From Flavobacteriales bacterium (GTDB lineage Bacteria; Bacteroidota; Bacteroidia; Flavobacteriales; Crocinitomicaceae), in assembly GCA_947375085.1 (NCBI GenBank), contig CANCEQ010000037.1, forward strand, positions 1-19,609: DNA of 19,609 nt, read 5' to 3'. The notes beneath the pieces are model-generated. The model saw nothing but the letters and a program-made list of their open reading frames with translations, was not told the DNA's origin and searched no databases. Below, piece by piece: positions 1 to 8,052 of this stretch. The translations under genes were made by a program, and so were the position numbers. Numbering within the stretch: position 1 is the first letter of the stretch; every line of letters starts with the position of its first letter.

Positions 1-264
1 GGTGTTGTTTTACAAGAAGAGTTTGCAAATATTGGAGTGATTATCATTTTAGATGGTGACATTATGCATATTCATGGAAAAAATAGTATTGAAGGAGGAA
101 AAGTAGATTCACATAACGATCACCGAATTGCAATGTGTTTTGCAATTGCAGGTTTATTTTCTGATGATGAAATTGAAATTAATGGGGCTGAAGCTGTAGC
201 GAAAAGTTATCCTAATTTTTGGAAAGATTTGGAGAAATTACATATTGATTCTAGGGATTTATAA
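1..264 (+). CDS. aroA: 3-phosphoshikimate 1-carboxyvinyltransferase (EPSP synthase), 3' end only
   Basis: This is the C-terminal 87 residues of EPSP synthase, which joins phosphoenolpyruvate to shikimate 3-phosphate in the sixth step of the shikimate pathway, in the cytoplasm. The frame is open from base 1, so the gene begins outside the window; an internal GTG at 37 is not its start. The family signature is visible as DSHNDHRIAM near residues 38-47 of the fragment, preceded by the H-G-K that normally sits in the last lobe. The remainder (FSDDEIEINGAEAVAKSYPNFW) is the usual ending: an Asp/Glu-rich strand, then the S-Y-P-x-F-W helix. The stop is TAA at 262-264. The identification is firm, but nothing can be said about the rest of the gene or its promoter. 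Confidence 0.95.
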   Translation, partial: GVVLQEEFANIGVIIILDGDIMHIHGKNSIEGGKVDSHNDHRIAMCFAIAGLFSDDEIEINGAEAVAKSYPNFWKDLEKLHIDSRDL

Positions 265-420
265 CTCATTTTAATAAACCAATCACCACTATGATTAAAA
301 CGGTTCACCTCAAATCTATCATTTAATAAGTAAGAAATAGCAGTTAATATACTTGAATTATTAGGTGTGATTTTTTGATGTTATTTTAGTTTCGGAATAT
401 TTTCAGCTAAAATTACATAT

Positions 421-3400
421 ATGAAAAAATTATTACTAGGTCTGGTTTCAATTTTACTCTTAAATTTTGTTTCTGCACAAAATGGAGATTGTACAACGCC
501 AAGTACTGTTGTTCAGAACGATGCGAATGCAACACCTCCAGGTACATCATTTAATCAATGTATTACTTCACCGATTGAAATAGGAGGTCAAATTGTAATA
601 TATTCTACAGTAACATCTTCTGCTGATGGAACTTTAGGTTTAATACAAAGTATTAATTACAATTTTGCTTGTACAGGTGCTAGTTTAAATAGCTTGTTTT
701 CTTCGAGATTAGCAGAATTATTTCCTGCTAATAATTGTGCAGGTATTCCAATTACACCATCGACAACATTAGCAAATACAAATTATTCATCAACTTTTAA
801 TCCTGAATGGACAGGATTGACTCCTAGTACTAATTATACGGTTAGAGTTACAATTACTGTTCCTGTTGCTTGTACTGGTATGGTAGATCAGGTTTGTTTG
901 AATCAATACTATCCACCAGTTGCTCCAACTCCTTCTGCATATACATGTGGAACAGTTGATTTTTCTTTGTCTAATGCTGGACCATTTCTTTGTACAGATC
1001 CAGTTGTTAATTTATTAGCTGCCGATCCAGCAGATGTAACGAAAGCATCTGGTTGGGTTTATCCAGGTTTTGTTTGTTATGTTTGGAATTTACCAGGATT
1101 TTCTTGGACGAATCAAAAAGCTACTTTTCTTGATAACGGTGTTGTTGTTATGACACAAGCTAAATTACTTTCAGATACTTTAGTGATTGGATATGATCAT
1201 GTTCAGCCAGGAAATTATTCATTTGGTATTACAAATATTGGAGCAAGACAATTTGGATATAAAATTGTTAATGCGGCGGACGGAACTATTGCCGAAACAG
1301 GTACGTTTAAGTCAGGAACAACTGTAACAGGTACCCATTTACCTATTGGTACATGGAATTATACAATTGCTAGAGTAGGTGGTGGTGCTGTGGCTACAGG
1401 TGTTTCGAATAATCCAACAAGTGGGGGAGATGGTTTTTTTGATCCATCAGTTGCAGGAGCTGGAACTTTTGATATTACTTATTCTTGGGATAATGGTTCT
1501 GGATGTTCTGGTTCAAAAACTAAGCAAGTGGTTGTCACTTGTCCACCTCCATCATGTGGTACTGTCGGTATTAATTGGCAAACTGGTTCTGCACCATCTG
1601 CTTTAAATTTAGATTGCTCTAAAAATACGGATTATGGTCTAAAAGCAAATGTTATAACCGTTGCAGGAAATTATATTGCTCCAGGATTTACTATTGGAGA
1701 TGCATCAGGAGGAGTTATTTATTCAAAAATTGAAGTTGAAGAAGGAGCTGGTACTGGATTTGTAGATGTTTTAGGTCAAAAAATTCTTACTTTTTGTGTT
1801 CCAACTTTTCAATATAGAATTAGACTTACAGGATCGGGTTCTGGAACAGTAATTATTAAAGATCATGCAACTGGAAATAGCATATATTCAGGTGCTTTTA
1901 CTACAGGAATGATTATTACTTTAGCTCCCAATACAATTTTAGGAACGGCTACTTTTTCAGGCCCTGGAGTATCGAATTATAAAAAAAGCAATCTTACAGT
2001 AATAGGAAGTGGATACGGAGTTTTTAACCCATCAGTTGCTGGAGGTGGTTCTCATACGATAACTTATTCTTGGGATAATGGAATTGGTTGTTCAGGAACT
2101 GCTACAATACCCGTTACTGTAACTTGTGCTGTTACCCCTCCTCCGTGTGGTACTGTAGGGATTAATTGGCAAACTGGATCAGCTCCATCAGCAGCTAATT
2201 TGAAATGTACAAATAATACTGATTATGGTTTAAAGGCGAATATTAAAACTATTTCAGGAGATTTTATTGCTCCAGGTTTTACAATAGAAGATGCTAGTGG
2301 AGCAATAAATTATTCAAAAATTGAAATAGAAGAAGGAGCTGGAACAGGCTTTGTAGATGTATTAGGACAAAAAATTATAACTTATTGTGTGCCTACTCTT
2401 CAGTATTCATTGAAATTAACAGGTACAGGAGCTGGAACAGTGAAATTTACTGATCATGCTACAGGAACTACAATCTATTCAGGAGCATTTGTTTCGGGTG
2501 CTACAATTGTATTACCAGTAAATACTATTTTAGGTTCAGCTATCTTTTCTGGACCAGGAGTTTCAAATTATAAATTGGGAAGTAATACTACGATAGGAAG
2601 TGGTTATGGTGTTTTTAATCCCTCTTTAGCAGGTTCAGGAACTCATGATATAACTTATTCATGGAATAATGGAATCGGTTGTACAGGTTCTACTACTATA
2701 CAAGTAACTATAGCAGCTCCAGCAATACCTACTGCAAGTGGGACTTCAATTTGTGCTGGATTGACGGCTAATTTAACAGCTTCAAACGGTACAACTTATA
2801 ATTGGTATGATGCAGCAACAACTGGAAGTTTAGTTGGAAGTTTAGCTTTATTTACAACTCCAACTTTAAATGTACCTACTTCTTATTGGGTGACTACAGG
2901 GTCAAGTTTGTGTGAAAGTGCAAGATTGAAAGTTGATGTTGCAATAACATCTCCACCGACACCTACTTTTAATGCAATTTCTCCAATTTGCTCGGGAGAT
3001 GCTTTATCTTTACCATCACAGTCTACAGATTTACCTGCAATAACTGGTACTTGGACACCTGCGGTAGACAATACTCAAAGTAAAGTATATACATTTACTC
3101 CAACTTCAGGACAATGTGCTACAACAGAAACAATGTCAATTGTTGTGAATCAACCAATTGCGCCAACTTTTGCTGCGATTACTCCGATTTGCTCAGGAGA
3201 TGCTTTGTCATTACCTGCAAATTCTACAAATTCCCCAGCAATAGCCGGGACTTGGTCTCCAGCAATAGATAATACACAAGGAAAAACATATACATTTACT
3301 CCAACTTCAGGTCAGTGTGCATTAGCTACCTCGACTTTATCAGTTGTTGTTAATCAGCCGGTTACTCCAACTTTTACTGCGATTAATCCTATTTGTTCAG

Positions 3401-4698
3401 GTGATGTTCTTACTTTACCAGTAAGTCCATCTAATGTACCATCTATTTCTGGTACTTGGTCACCAAATGTTGATAATACGAATACGACGACATATACTTT
3501 TACACCGAATAATGGTCAATGTGCAAATAATGGGTCCTTAACTGTAGTTGTTAAGTCAAATGTTACTCCAACTTTTGCTGTAATACAACCAATTTGTTCA
3601 GGAGATCCACTGTCATTACCTGGAAATTCTACAAATATACCAGCTATTTCAGGTTCGTGGACACCTGCTATAAATAACACACAGACTACGACCTATACTT
3701 TTAATCCTACAGCTGGACAATGTGTAACTTTACCAAAAATAACAAAGACAGTTACTGTAAATCAAAAAGTTACACCTACTTTTACCGCAGTAAATCCTAT
3801 TTGTGCTGGAGCATCATTAACTGCTTTACCAACTATTTCAAATAATAGTATTTCAGGATTTTGGTCTCCCGCTTTAGATAATACAATAACAAAAACGTAT
3901 ACATTTACTCCTTCATCTGGACAGTGTTCAAATTCAACACCGTTAACTATTGTGGTTAATCCATTAGTTAATCCGACGTTTACACCTGTACCAGATTTAT
4001 GTATAAATTCATCAGCTCCGATCTTATCTTTAACTTCATTAAATTCAATAACAGGTACTTGGTCACCTTCAACAGTTAATACTTCAAATGCTGGTTCAAC
4101 AACATATACTTTTACTCCTGCAAATAATCAATGTGGTACGAATACAACTTTAACTATAGTTATAGTGCCTAAACCAATTGCAAATGCAACACCAAGTGTA
4201 CCTACTGGTCATACCGTTTTAAATGTTGATTTCTTGAATTTAAGTTCAAATAACACGAGTTTAAATTGGGATTTTGGAAATGGACTAACAAGTACCTTAA
4301 ACGGAAATACATCTACTAGTTATGTAAATGCGGGTAATTATACAGTGACTTTAACAGCAAGTAATGGTGTGTGTCCTGATGCAATTTGGACACAAATAAT
4401 CCAAGTATTGCCTATTGATCCATTAGTAGTAGTTGTTCCAAATGTTTTCACACCTAATAATGATGGATTGAACGATGAGTATTTCATTGATGCAAAAAAT
4501 GCAGAGACTTTTGAAGCTACTATATTTAACCGTTGGGGGAATGAAGTAATTTCATTAGTTACTGCTTCAGAGAAATGGAATGGTAAATTAAGCTCAGGTG
4601 ATTTAGCAGATGAAGGAACTTATTTTATAAAATATAAAATAGTAGGTTTAGATAAGACAGTAAAAGAAGGTATATCCTTTTTTCATTTAGGATTATAA
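421..4698 (+). CDS. Large secreted repeat protein with PKD-like domain and T9SS type B (gliding motility-associated, CHU_C) C-terminal sorting domain
   Basis: This 1425-residue protein is predicted to be exported by Sec and then by the type IX secretion system to the cell surface or medium. It starts with a signal peptide (MKKLLLGLVSILLLNFVSA, cut before QNG). Residues ~24-160 are Cys-containing with a fibronectin-like stretch (NPEWTGLTPSTNYTVRVTIT). Residues 379-575 and 576-~770 are two homologous repeats; a diverged half copy lies at ~327-374. Residues ~770-842 resemble an Ig-like domain (SICAG...NWYDA...YWVTTGS). Residues ~845-1250 hold six ~67-residue repeats, each with P-x-C-(S/A)-G and W-(S/T)-P...YTF-(T/N)-P. 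A PKD-like domain follows, with NWDFGNG around W1283. Residues ~1336-1425 are the CHU_C/type B sorting domain (VPNVFTPNNDGLND, FNRWGNEV, W-x-G, GTYFIKYKI). The function is not known; an adhesin or matrix role is inferred from architecture only. It appears monocistronic, with a terminator at 4718-4749. Confidence 0.9.
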   Translation: MKKLLLGLVSILLLNFVSAQNGDCTTPSTVVQNDANATPPGTSFNQCITSPIEIGGQIVIYSTVTSSADGTLGLIQSINYNFACTGASLNSLFSSRLAELFPANNCAGIPITPSTTLANTNYSSTFNPEWTGLTPSTNYTVRVTITVPVACTGMVDQVCLNQYYPPVAPTPSAYTCGTVDFSLSNAGPFLCTDPVVNLLAADPADVTKASGWVYPGFVCYVWNLPGFSWTNQKATFLDNGVVVMTQAKLLSDTLVIGYDHVQPGNYSFGITNIGARQFGYKIVNAADGTIAETGTFKSGTTVTGTHLPIGTWNYTIARVGGGAVATGVSNNPTSGGDGFFDPSVAGAGTFDITYSWDNGSGCSGSKTKQVVVTCPPPSCGTVGINWQTGSAPSALNLDCSKNTDYGLKANVITVAGNYIAPGFTIGDASGGVIYSKIEVEEGAGTGFVDVLGQKILTFCVPTFQYRIRLTGSGSGTVIIKDHATGNSIYSGAFTTGMIITLAPNTILGTATFSGPGVSNYKKSNLTVIGSGYGVFNPSVAGGGSHTITYSWDNGIGCSGTATIPVTVTCAVTPPPCGTVGINWQTGSAPSAANLKCTNNTDYGLKANIKTISGDFIAPGFTIEDASGAINYSKIEIEEGAGTGFVDVLGQKIITYCVPTLQYSLKLTGTGAGTVKFTDHATGTTIYSGAFVSGATIVLPVNTILGSAIFSGPGVSNYKLGSNTTIGSGYGVFNPSLAGSGTHDITYSWNNGIGCTGSTTIQVTIAAPAIPTASGTSICAGLTANLTASNGTTYNWYDAATTGSLVGSLALFTTPTLNVPTSYWVTTGSSLCESARLKVDVAITSPPTPTFNAISPICSGDALSLPSQSTDLPAITGTWTPAVDNTQSKVYTFTPTSGQCATTETMSIVVNQPIAPTFAAITPICSGDALSLPANSTNSPAIAGTWSPAIDNTQGKTYTFTPTSGQCALATSTLSVVVNQPVTPTFTAINPICSGDVLTLPVSPSNVPSISGTWSPNVDNTNTTTYTFTPNNGQCANNGSLTVVVKSNVTPTFAVIQPICSGDPLSLPGNSTNIPAISGSWTPAINNTQTTTYTFNPTAGQCVTLPKITKTVTVNQKVTPTFTAVNPICAGASLTALPTISNNSISGFWSPALDNTITKTYTFTPSSGQCSNSTPLTIVVNPLVNPTFTPVPDLCINSSAPILSLTSLNSITGTWSPSTVNTSNAGSTTYTFTPANNQCGTNTTLTIVIVPKPIANATPSVPTGHTVLNVDFLNLSSNNTSLNWDFGNGLTSTLNGNTSTSYVNAGNYTVTLTASNGVCPDAIWTQIIQVLPIDPLVVVVPNVFTPNNDGLNDEYFIDAKNAETFEATIFNRWGNEVISLVTASEKWNGKLSSGDLADEGTYFIKYKIVGLDKTVKEGISFFHLGL
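1555..2718 (+). repeat. Two tandem ~591-base coding repeats inside the secreted protein
   Basis: Both copies begin with C-G-T-V-G-I-N-W-Q-T-G-S-A-P-S-A, at residues 379 (base 1555) and 576 (base 2146), a period of 197 residues. They share KANxxTxxGxxIAPGFTI, the acidic EEGAGTGFVDVLGQKI segment, the FSGPGVSNYK segment and a closing ITYSWxNGIGC. The DNA is clearly diverged at third positions, so the duplication is not recent. The end segment also occurs once more upstream (bases ~1399-1540, FDPSVAGAG then ITYSWDNGSGCSG). This suggests a third, more degraded unit that lacks a recognisable first half. Confidence 0.85.
2953..4170 (+). repeat. Six tandem ~67-residue (about 200-base) coding repeats inside the secreted protein
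   Basis: The conserved Pro of the P-T-F (or P-T-F-like) motif falls at residues 848, 915, 983, 1050, 1119 and 1185, giving spacings of 67, 68, 67, 69 and 66. Each unit contains P-x-C-(S/A)-G-(D/A), then a Ser/Pro-rich loop, I-(S/T/A)-G-x-W-(S/T)-P, N-(T/N), YTF-(T/N)-P and G-Q-C, and ends in (V/I)-V-(V/N). The sixth copy is the most diverged, with a longer insert before YTFTP and NQC in place of GQC. Paired cysteines per unit suggest each module may be disulfide-closed, which is plausible for an exported protein. Confidence 0.88.
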
Positions 4699-4717
4699 AA
4701 AATAAAAATCAAACATT

Positions 4718-4749
4718 AAAAAAGCTGTCAATTTATTGACAGCTTTTTT
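4718..4749. terminator. Bidirectional Rho-independent terminator between convergent genes
   Basis: A perfect 8-base stem GCTGTCAA/TTGACAGC (4724-4731 and 4736-4743) has a 4-base TTTA loop. It is flanked by six A's on the left and seven T's on the right, so it reads as hairpin plus T-tract on both strands. It lies 19 bases after the secreted-protein stop on plus and 16 bases after the cbpM-like stop on minus. Confidence 0.9.
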
Positions 4750-4765
4750 TAAATCCTAAAATAGA

Positions 4766-5062
4766 TTAATCGAAACTAAATAAAGCTAGTTTTGATTTAG
4801 TGTTTAATAATTCTTTTTCTAAGAATTCAATTTTATCTAACAGTTGTATGATGACATCGATACCTTCAATATTGATTGATAAATCTAAATGAAGCCGTAT
4901 GATTTTCTCTGTTTTTTCTAACGAATTTAAATGGATATATGAATTTTCATTAATTGTTATAACCTCAATGATGTCATTTTCGTTTAGAGAAAAGATGAAC
5001 GTTTCTTCGATAGCATGGTGTTCACAAAATTGTTTTAATGATATTAAATTTTCTAGTTCCAT
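4766..5062 (-). CDS. cbpM: CbpM-like chaperone modulator
   Basis: This 98-residue protein is encoded five bases after the DnaJ-family gene and is almost certainly co-transcribed with it. The layout matches CbpM-type modulators: an N-terminal MerR-like helix-turn-helix segment (L-I-S-L-K-Q-F-C-E-H-H at residues 6-16), a middle section with regularly spaced hydrophobics (YIHLNSLEKTEKIIRLHLDL), then a long C-terminal helix with heptad character (IIQLLDKIEFLEKELL). In the known pair, CbpM binds the J domain of CbpA and restrains both its co-chaperone and DNA-binding activity. Size, position and pattern support the same partner role here, but the sequence is divergent and the modulator function is inferred mainly from the neighbour. 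No Shine-Dalgarno sequence is apparent; the ATG closely follows the cbpA stop. Confidence 0.75.
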   Translation of the reverse strand: MELENLISLKQFCEHHAIEETFIFSLNENDIIEVITINENSYIHLNSLEKTEKIIRLHLDLSINIEGIDVIIQLLDKIEFLEKELLNTKSKLALFSFD

Positions 5063-5067
5063 TTCTT

Positions 5068-5946
5068 TTATGCTTTAGCTATTTCCTTGAATAATTCTTT
5101 TTGTTTTTCTGATAAGTTGGTCGGGATTTTTATATTATATGTTACTATTAAATCCCCAAACTCACCCTCTTTTTTGTAAATAGGCATACCTTTTCCTTTC
5201 AGTTTAACTTTTGAGCCATTTTGAGTTCCTTCAGGGATGATTAATTTAACTTTTGATGAAAAGGTGTCAATCATAATTTCACCTCCAAGGACAGCTGTAA
5301 ATAAATCTAGATTTACTTCAATATGTAATGTGTTTCCTTCACGTTTGAAATTAGTTGAGTTATCAATTATAAATGAAATATATAAATCACCATTTGGTCC
5401 ACCATTTACACCTGGAGCACCATGACCTGAAATTTTTATGGTCTGACCATTTTCGACTCCTGCAGGAATTGTAATACGTATATTTTTACCATTAACAGAA
5501 AGTGTTTGTTTTTGAGATACAAGAATATCTAAAATATTTAATCGAATTTCAGAAGCATAATCCTGACCTTTGAATGAGGATGTACGTTGTCGCGCTCCAC
5601 CCGTATTTCCAAACATAGATTCAAAAAAACTTGAATAATCCTGTTCGTTAAATTGAGATGAATTACTTTGCGATGAACGATTTTGTTGTTGGTTTTGAGA
5701 TTGTTTCTCAAATTCATCAGCATGTTTCCAATCTTTTCCGTACTTATCGTATTTTTTTCTTTTTTCAGGATCACTTAGTACTTCATTAGCTTCGTTCAAT
5801 TCTTGAAATTTAACTTTGGAAGAATCATAGTTTGGATTCAAATCTGGATGATATTTACGAGCCAATTTTCGATAAGCCTTTTTGATTTCAGCTTCGTTAG
5901 CAGATTTATCAATTCCTAGTATTTTATAATAATCAATAAATGCCAT
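5068..5946 (-). CDS. cbpA: DnaJ-class co-chaperone of the CbpA type (no zinc finger)
   Basis: This 292-residue J-domain protein recruits and stimulates Hsp70 (DnaK) in the cytoplasm. The J domain covers residues ~4-70, with the essential HPD at 33-35 between helices KKAYRKLARKY and the VKFQELNEANEVLSD segment. A Gln/Asn/Ser-rich linker follows at ~80-110 (SQNQQQNRSSQSNSSQF, then Phe residues SSFFESMFG). Two C-terminal substrate-binding beta domains occupy ~128-290 (IPAGVENGQTIKISGHGAPG and IPEGTQNGSKVKLKGKGMP). No CxxCxGxG zinc repeats are present, which separates it from DnaJ proper and fits CbpA (type II). The downstream cbpM-like gene is five bases away. No clear TAnnTTTG box is visible upstream at 5947-6069, so how it is transcribed is unresolved. 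Confidence 0.93.
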   Translation of the reverse strand: MAFIDYYKILGIDKSANEAEIKKAYRKLARKYHPDLNPNYDSSKVKFQELNEANEVLSDPEKRKKYDKYGKDWKHADEFEKQSQNQQQNRSSQSNSSQFNEQDYSSFFESMFGNTGGARQRTSSFKGQDYASEIRLNILDILVSQKQTLSVNGKNIRITIPAGVENGQTIKISGHGAPGVNGGPNGDLYISFIIDNSTNFKREGNTLHIEVNLDLFTAVLGGEIMIDTFSSKVKLIIPEGTQNGSKVKLKGKGMPIYKKEGEFGDLIVTYNIKIPTNLSEKQKELFKEIAKA

Positions 5947-6069
5947 TTGATATTTTTTTAATAATTAATTCAAATGTCAATCTATTTAATCGCTATTACT
6001 ATGATTGAAATCAGTTAGTTTTTTTATGTTAGTCAGATAGAGTGTTTTAATACAGTCGTTAATGTTTGC

Positions 6070-6570
6070 CTACCAACTACCACCTGAACCTCCACCACCA
6101 AAACTTCCACCTCCATAACCTCCAAAACCAGATGATCCTGAAGAACCAAAATTAGAACCAAATCCAATTCCTCCAACTCTACTTTGTCGACTATAAATAG
6201 CAGCTTTAATTGCCAAACCTAGATTTATAAAATGAATTAAATTTGATTTTTTTAACCATGTATATCCGTTGTCAACCTTCCCATTTCTAATAATACCGAT
6301 TGTTGCGGCCCATTCAAAAGCTTTACATTTCCCTAAAAAAGCAAATGATTTTGAATGATTGTCAATTGAACATAAGAAGGCTGCAATAACATGGTATTTG
6401 TTAAACATTAGCCAATTCATGGCTTCTGTATTATCTTCCATTAGATAATCAAAAAGGGCAGCTAACTCTCTGAAATTATTTTCTAATAACCATTGATAGG
6501 AAGATTCATCACCTTCAATTGCATTTTTTAAATAGTTAATCTCTGTATTGGTGTATTTTAAATTAATCAT
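6070..6570 (-). CDS. Uncharacterised protein with four ~26-residue helical repeats and a glycine-rich C-terminal tail
   Basis: This 166-residue protein is not one I recognise. After a short N-terminus, residues 23-49, 50-74, 75-100 and 101-127 form four repeats with the pattern aromatic-x-(W/F)-L, six or seven residues, then an Ala/Ile-rich hydrophobic patch (YQWLLENNF..LAALF, MNWLMFNKYHVIAAFL, FAFLGKCKAFEWAATI, YTWLKKSNLIHFINLGL). This resembles a small alpha-solenoid, but I cannot assign a named family. Residues 132-166 are an abrupt Gly/Ser/Phe tail ending GGGSFGGGGSGGSW, very like the tails of TPM-domain (YgcG-type) membrane proteins. There is no signal peptide or membrane span. It lies upstream of cbpA on the same strand with a 123-base gap, and diverges from rlmN. 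The start is ATG at 6570; no alternative fits better. Confidence 0.7.
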   Translation of the reverse strand: MINLKYTNTEINYLKNAIEGDESSYQWLLENNFRELAALFDYLMEDNTEAMNWLMFNKYHVIAAFLCSIDNHSKSFAFLGKCKAFEWAATIGIIRNGKVDNGYTWLKKSNLIHFINLGLAIKAAIYSRQSRVGGIGFGSNFGSSGSSGFGGYGGGSFGGGGSGGSW

Positions 6571-6681
6571 TTTGGTTGATTGAATTTGAAGTTAGAAGAT
6601 TTAAAATTAACTATAAACTTCAGTTTGCTTATTATTTTGCAATCAGATTTTAATAAAATTCCCTATACCATAACATTTTCA

Positions 6682-6689
6682 TACCTTTG
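6682..6689 (+). promoter_or_regulatory. TAnnTTTG -7 promoter box for rlmN
   Basis: TACCTTTG matches the Bacteroidota sigma-ABfr -7 consensus. It lies 19 bases before the ATG at 6709, which implies a leader of about 15 bases and excludes an upstream start at 6580. No TTG is found at the expected -33 distance. Confidence 0.65.
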
Positions 6690-6708
6690 TATAGATTACA
6701 TAAGATTC

Positions 6709-7785
6709 ATGACAAAAGGTAAACAAAATATTCGCAATCTTTCATTTGAAGAATTAATTTCCACATTAGAGCAAATGGGGGAGAAGAAGTTTCGTGCAAA
6801 ACAAGTTTATGAATGGTTGTGGCAAAAAAACGCAGCTAGTTTTGATGATATGACCAATTTAGGATTGGCATTAAGAGAAAAATTAGAATCCACTTTTTTG
6901 ATTGATAAAATTAAATTGGATGATCAACAAATTAGCTCAGATAAAACGATTAAATGTGCTTTTTCAGTTGGTGTGGGTAAGGTAGTTGAAGGAGTGTTAA
7001 TACCAACTACTTCTAGAACAACTGCTTGTATTTCTTCACAAGTTGGTTGTAGTTTGTCTTGTACATTTTGTGCTACTGGAAAATTAAAGTTAATGCGAAA
7101 TTTAACTGCTGGTGAAATTGTAGATCAAGTTGTTTATCTAAGAGATCAAGCAGAAAATAGATACAATACTCCATTGACGAACATCGTATACATGGGGATG
7201 GGAGAGCCTTTATTGAATTATAAAAATGTTGTTCGTTCTTGTGAAATTTTAACTTCAAAAGATGGTTTAGGAATGTCGCCTAGAAGAATCACGGTTTCGA
7301 CAGCTGGTATTGCAAAAATGATAAAGCAATTAGGTGACGATGATGTGAAATTTAACTTAGCACTTTCACTTCATGCTGCCAATGATAAAAAGAGAAGTGA
7401 AATAATGGAAATTAATGATAGTAATAATTTAGAAACACTATCTGAAGCACTTCGCTACTTCTATGATAAAACTGGTACTAGAGTTACTTTTGAATACATT
7501 ATATTTAAAGATTTCAACGATAAATTAGAAGATGCGCAAGAATTAGCTGAATTTGCAAAATGCGTTCCTTGTAAAATTAATATCATTGAATATAACCCAA
7601 TTGATGAAGGTGGATTCAAACAAGCTTCGCCTGAACGAGTGGATGCTTTTGCTAACTATTTAGAAAACAAAAACTTAATAGTGCATGTTAGAAGAAGTAG
7701 AGGGAAAGATATAGATGCAGCATGTGGTCAATTAGCAAATAAAAACAAAGCGATTACGGATGAGCATAGAAAAATGAAAGCATAG
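6709..7785 (+). CDS. rlmN: Dual-specificity 23S rRNA/tRNA adenine-C2 methyltransferase RlmN
   Basis: This radical SAM enzyme methylates C2 of adenine 2503 in 23S rRNA (E. coli numbering) and, in characterised members, A37 of some tRNAs. With the start at 6709 it is 358 residues, the family's normal length. The N-terminal accessory domain has EKKFRAKQVYEWLWQK. The [4Fe-4S]-binding triad C114-x3-C118-x2-C121 lies in GCSLSCTFCATG. GMGEPLLNY is the SAM-binding segment, and the conserved C339 in DAACGQLA is the residue that forms the methyl-transfer intermediate. The frame stays open back to 6580, but those 43 extra residues (LLIILQSDFNKIPY...) look non-homologous and overlap a good promoter box at 6682, so I chose ATG 6709. 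Its upstream neighbour is divergent, and it appears to be a single-gene unit. Confidence 0.96.
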   Translation: MTKGKQNIRNLSFEELISTLEQMGEKKFRAKQVYEWLWQKNAASFDDMTNLGLALREKLESTFLIDKIKLDDQQISSDKTIKCAFSVGVGKVVEGVLIPTTSRTTACISSQVGCSLSCTFCATGKLKLMRNLTAGEIVDQVVYLRDQAENRYNTPLTNIVYMGMGEPLLNYKNVVRSCEILTSKDGLGMSPRRITVSTAGIAKMIKQLGDDDVKFNLALSLHAANDKKRSEIMEINDSNNLETLSEALRYFYDKTGTRVTFEYIIFKDFNDKLEDAQELAEFAKCVPCKINIIEYNPIDEGGFKQASPERVDAFANYLENKNLIVHVRRSRGKDIDAACGQLANKNKAITDEHRKMKA

Positions 7786-7787
7786 GG

Positions 7788-7846
7788 AATAGGTCAAAGG
7801 TATTAGGTCTTTATGTTTATGATTGAAATAGGTCAATGGGATTAGA
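7788..7846 (+). repeat. Pair of 20-base direct repeats
   Basis: AATAGGTCAAAGGTATTAGG at 7788-7807 recurs at 7827-7846 with three differences, a period of 39 bases. The shared core AATAGGTCAA..ATTAG is related in inverted orientation to the TGACCTAATT core of the two 71-base repeats downstream. Confidence 0.6.
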
Positions 7847-7896
7847 ACTGATAAATTAATGAGTTTTTAGTGGTATTATTTTAAAAAAATAATCTA

Positions 7897-8052
7897 TTCC
7901 CTCTGACCTAATTGAAACAAAGCTAATGATGCCATTTGCTTTATGCCCTAAATAGCCTTAAGTCTTCAATTTTTAAAGCTCTTTCCTCTGACCTAATTGA
8001 AACAAAGTTAATCATGACCTTTGCCCTATGCCCTTAATAGACCTAACTCCTC
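7897..8052 (+). repeat. Two 71-base intergenic direct repeats
   Basis: Copy one (7897-7967) and copy two (7982-8052) align without gaps, with 12 differences in 71 positions by eye (about 83% identity). They are separated by 14 bases. The most conserved part is CCTCTGACCTAATTGAAACA, identical in both and followed by AAG. Within each unit, shorter words related to TGACCT and ATGCCCT recur. There is no open reading frame across them and no transposase nearby. Confidence 0.8.

Noticed and set aside
37..264. Short independent gene starting at GTG 37
   Set aside because: The same frame is open back to base 1 and matches EPSP synthase throughout, so it is a 5'-truncated aroA.
387..394. Promoter for the secreted repeat protein (TAGTTTCG)
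   Set aside because: Mismatched to TAnnTTTG and with no upstream element; too weak to list as a feature.
2883..3071. Antisense 62-residue open frame inside the secreted protein
   Set aside because: It lies opposite a repeat region with clear coding on plus; there is no promoter and no recognisable protein.
6580..6708. 43-residue N-terminal extension of RlmN
   Set aside because: The frame is open, but the segment is not like RlmN N-termini, contains the promoter box at 6682, and the start at 6709 gives the normal family length.
7897..8052. CRISPR-like array
   Set aside because: Only two diverged 71-base units with a 14-base gap, no uniform short repeats, no spacers and no cas genes.
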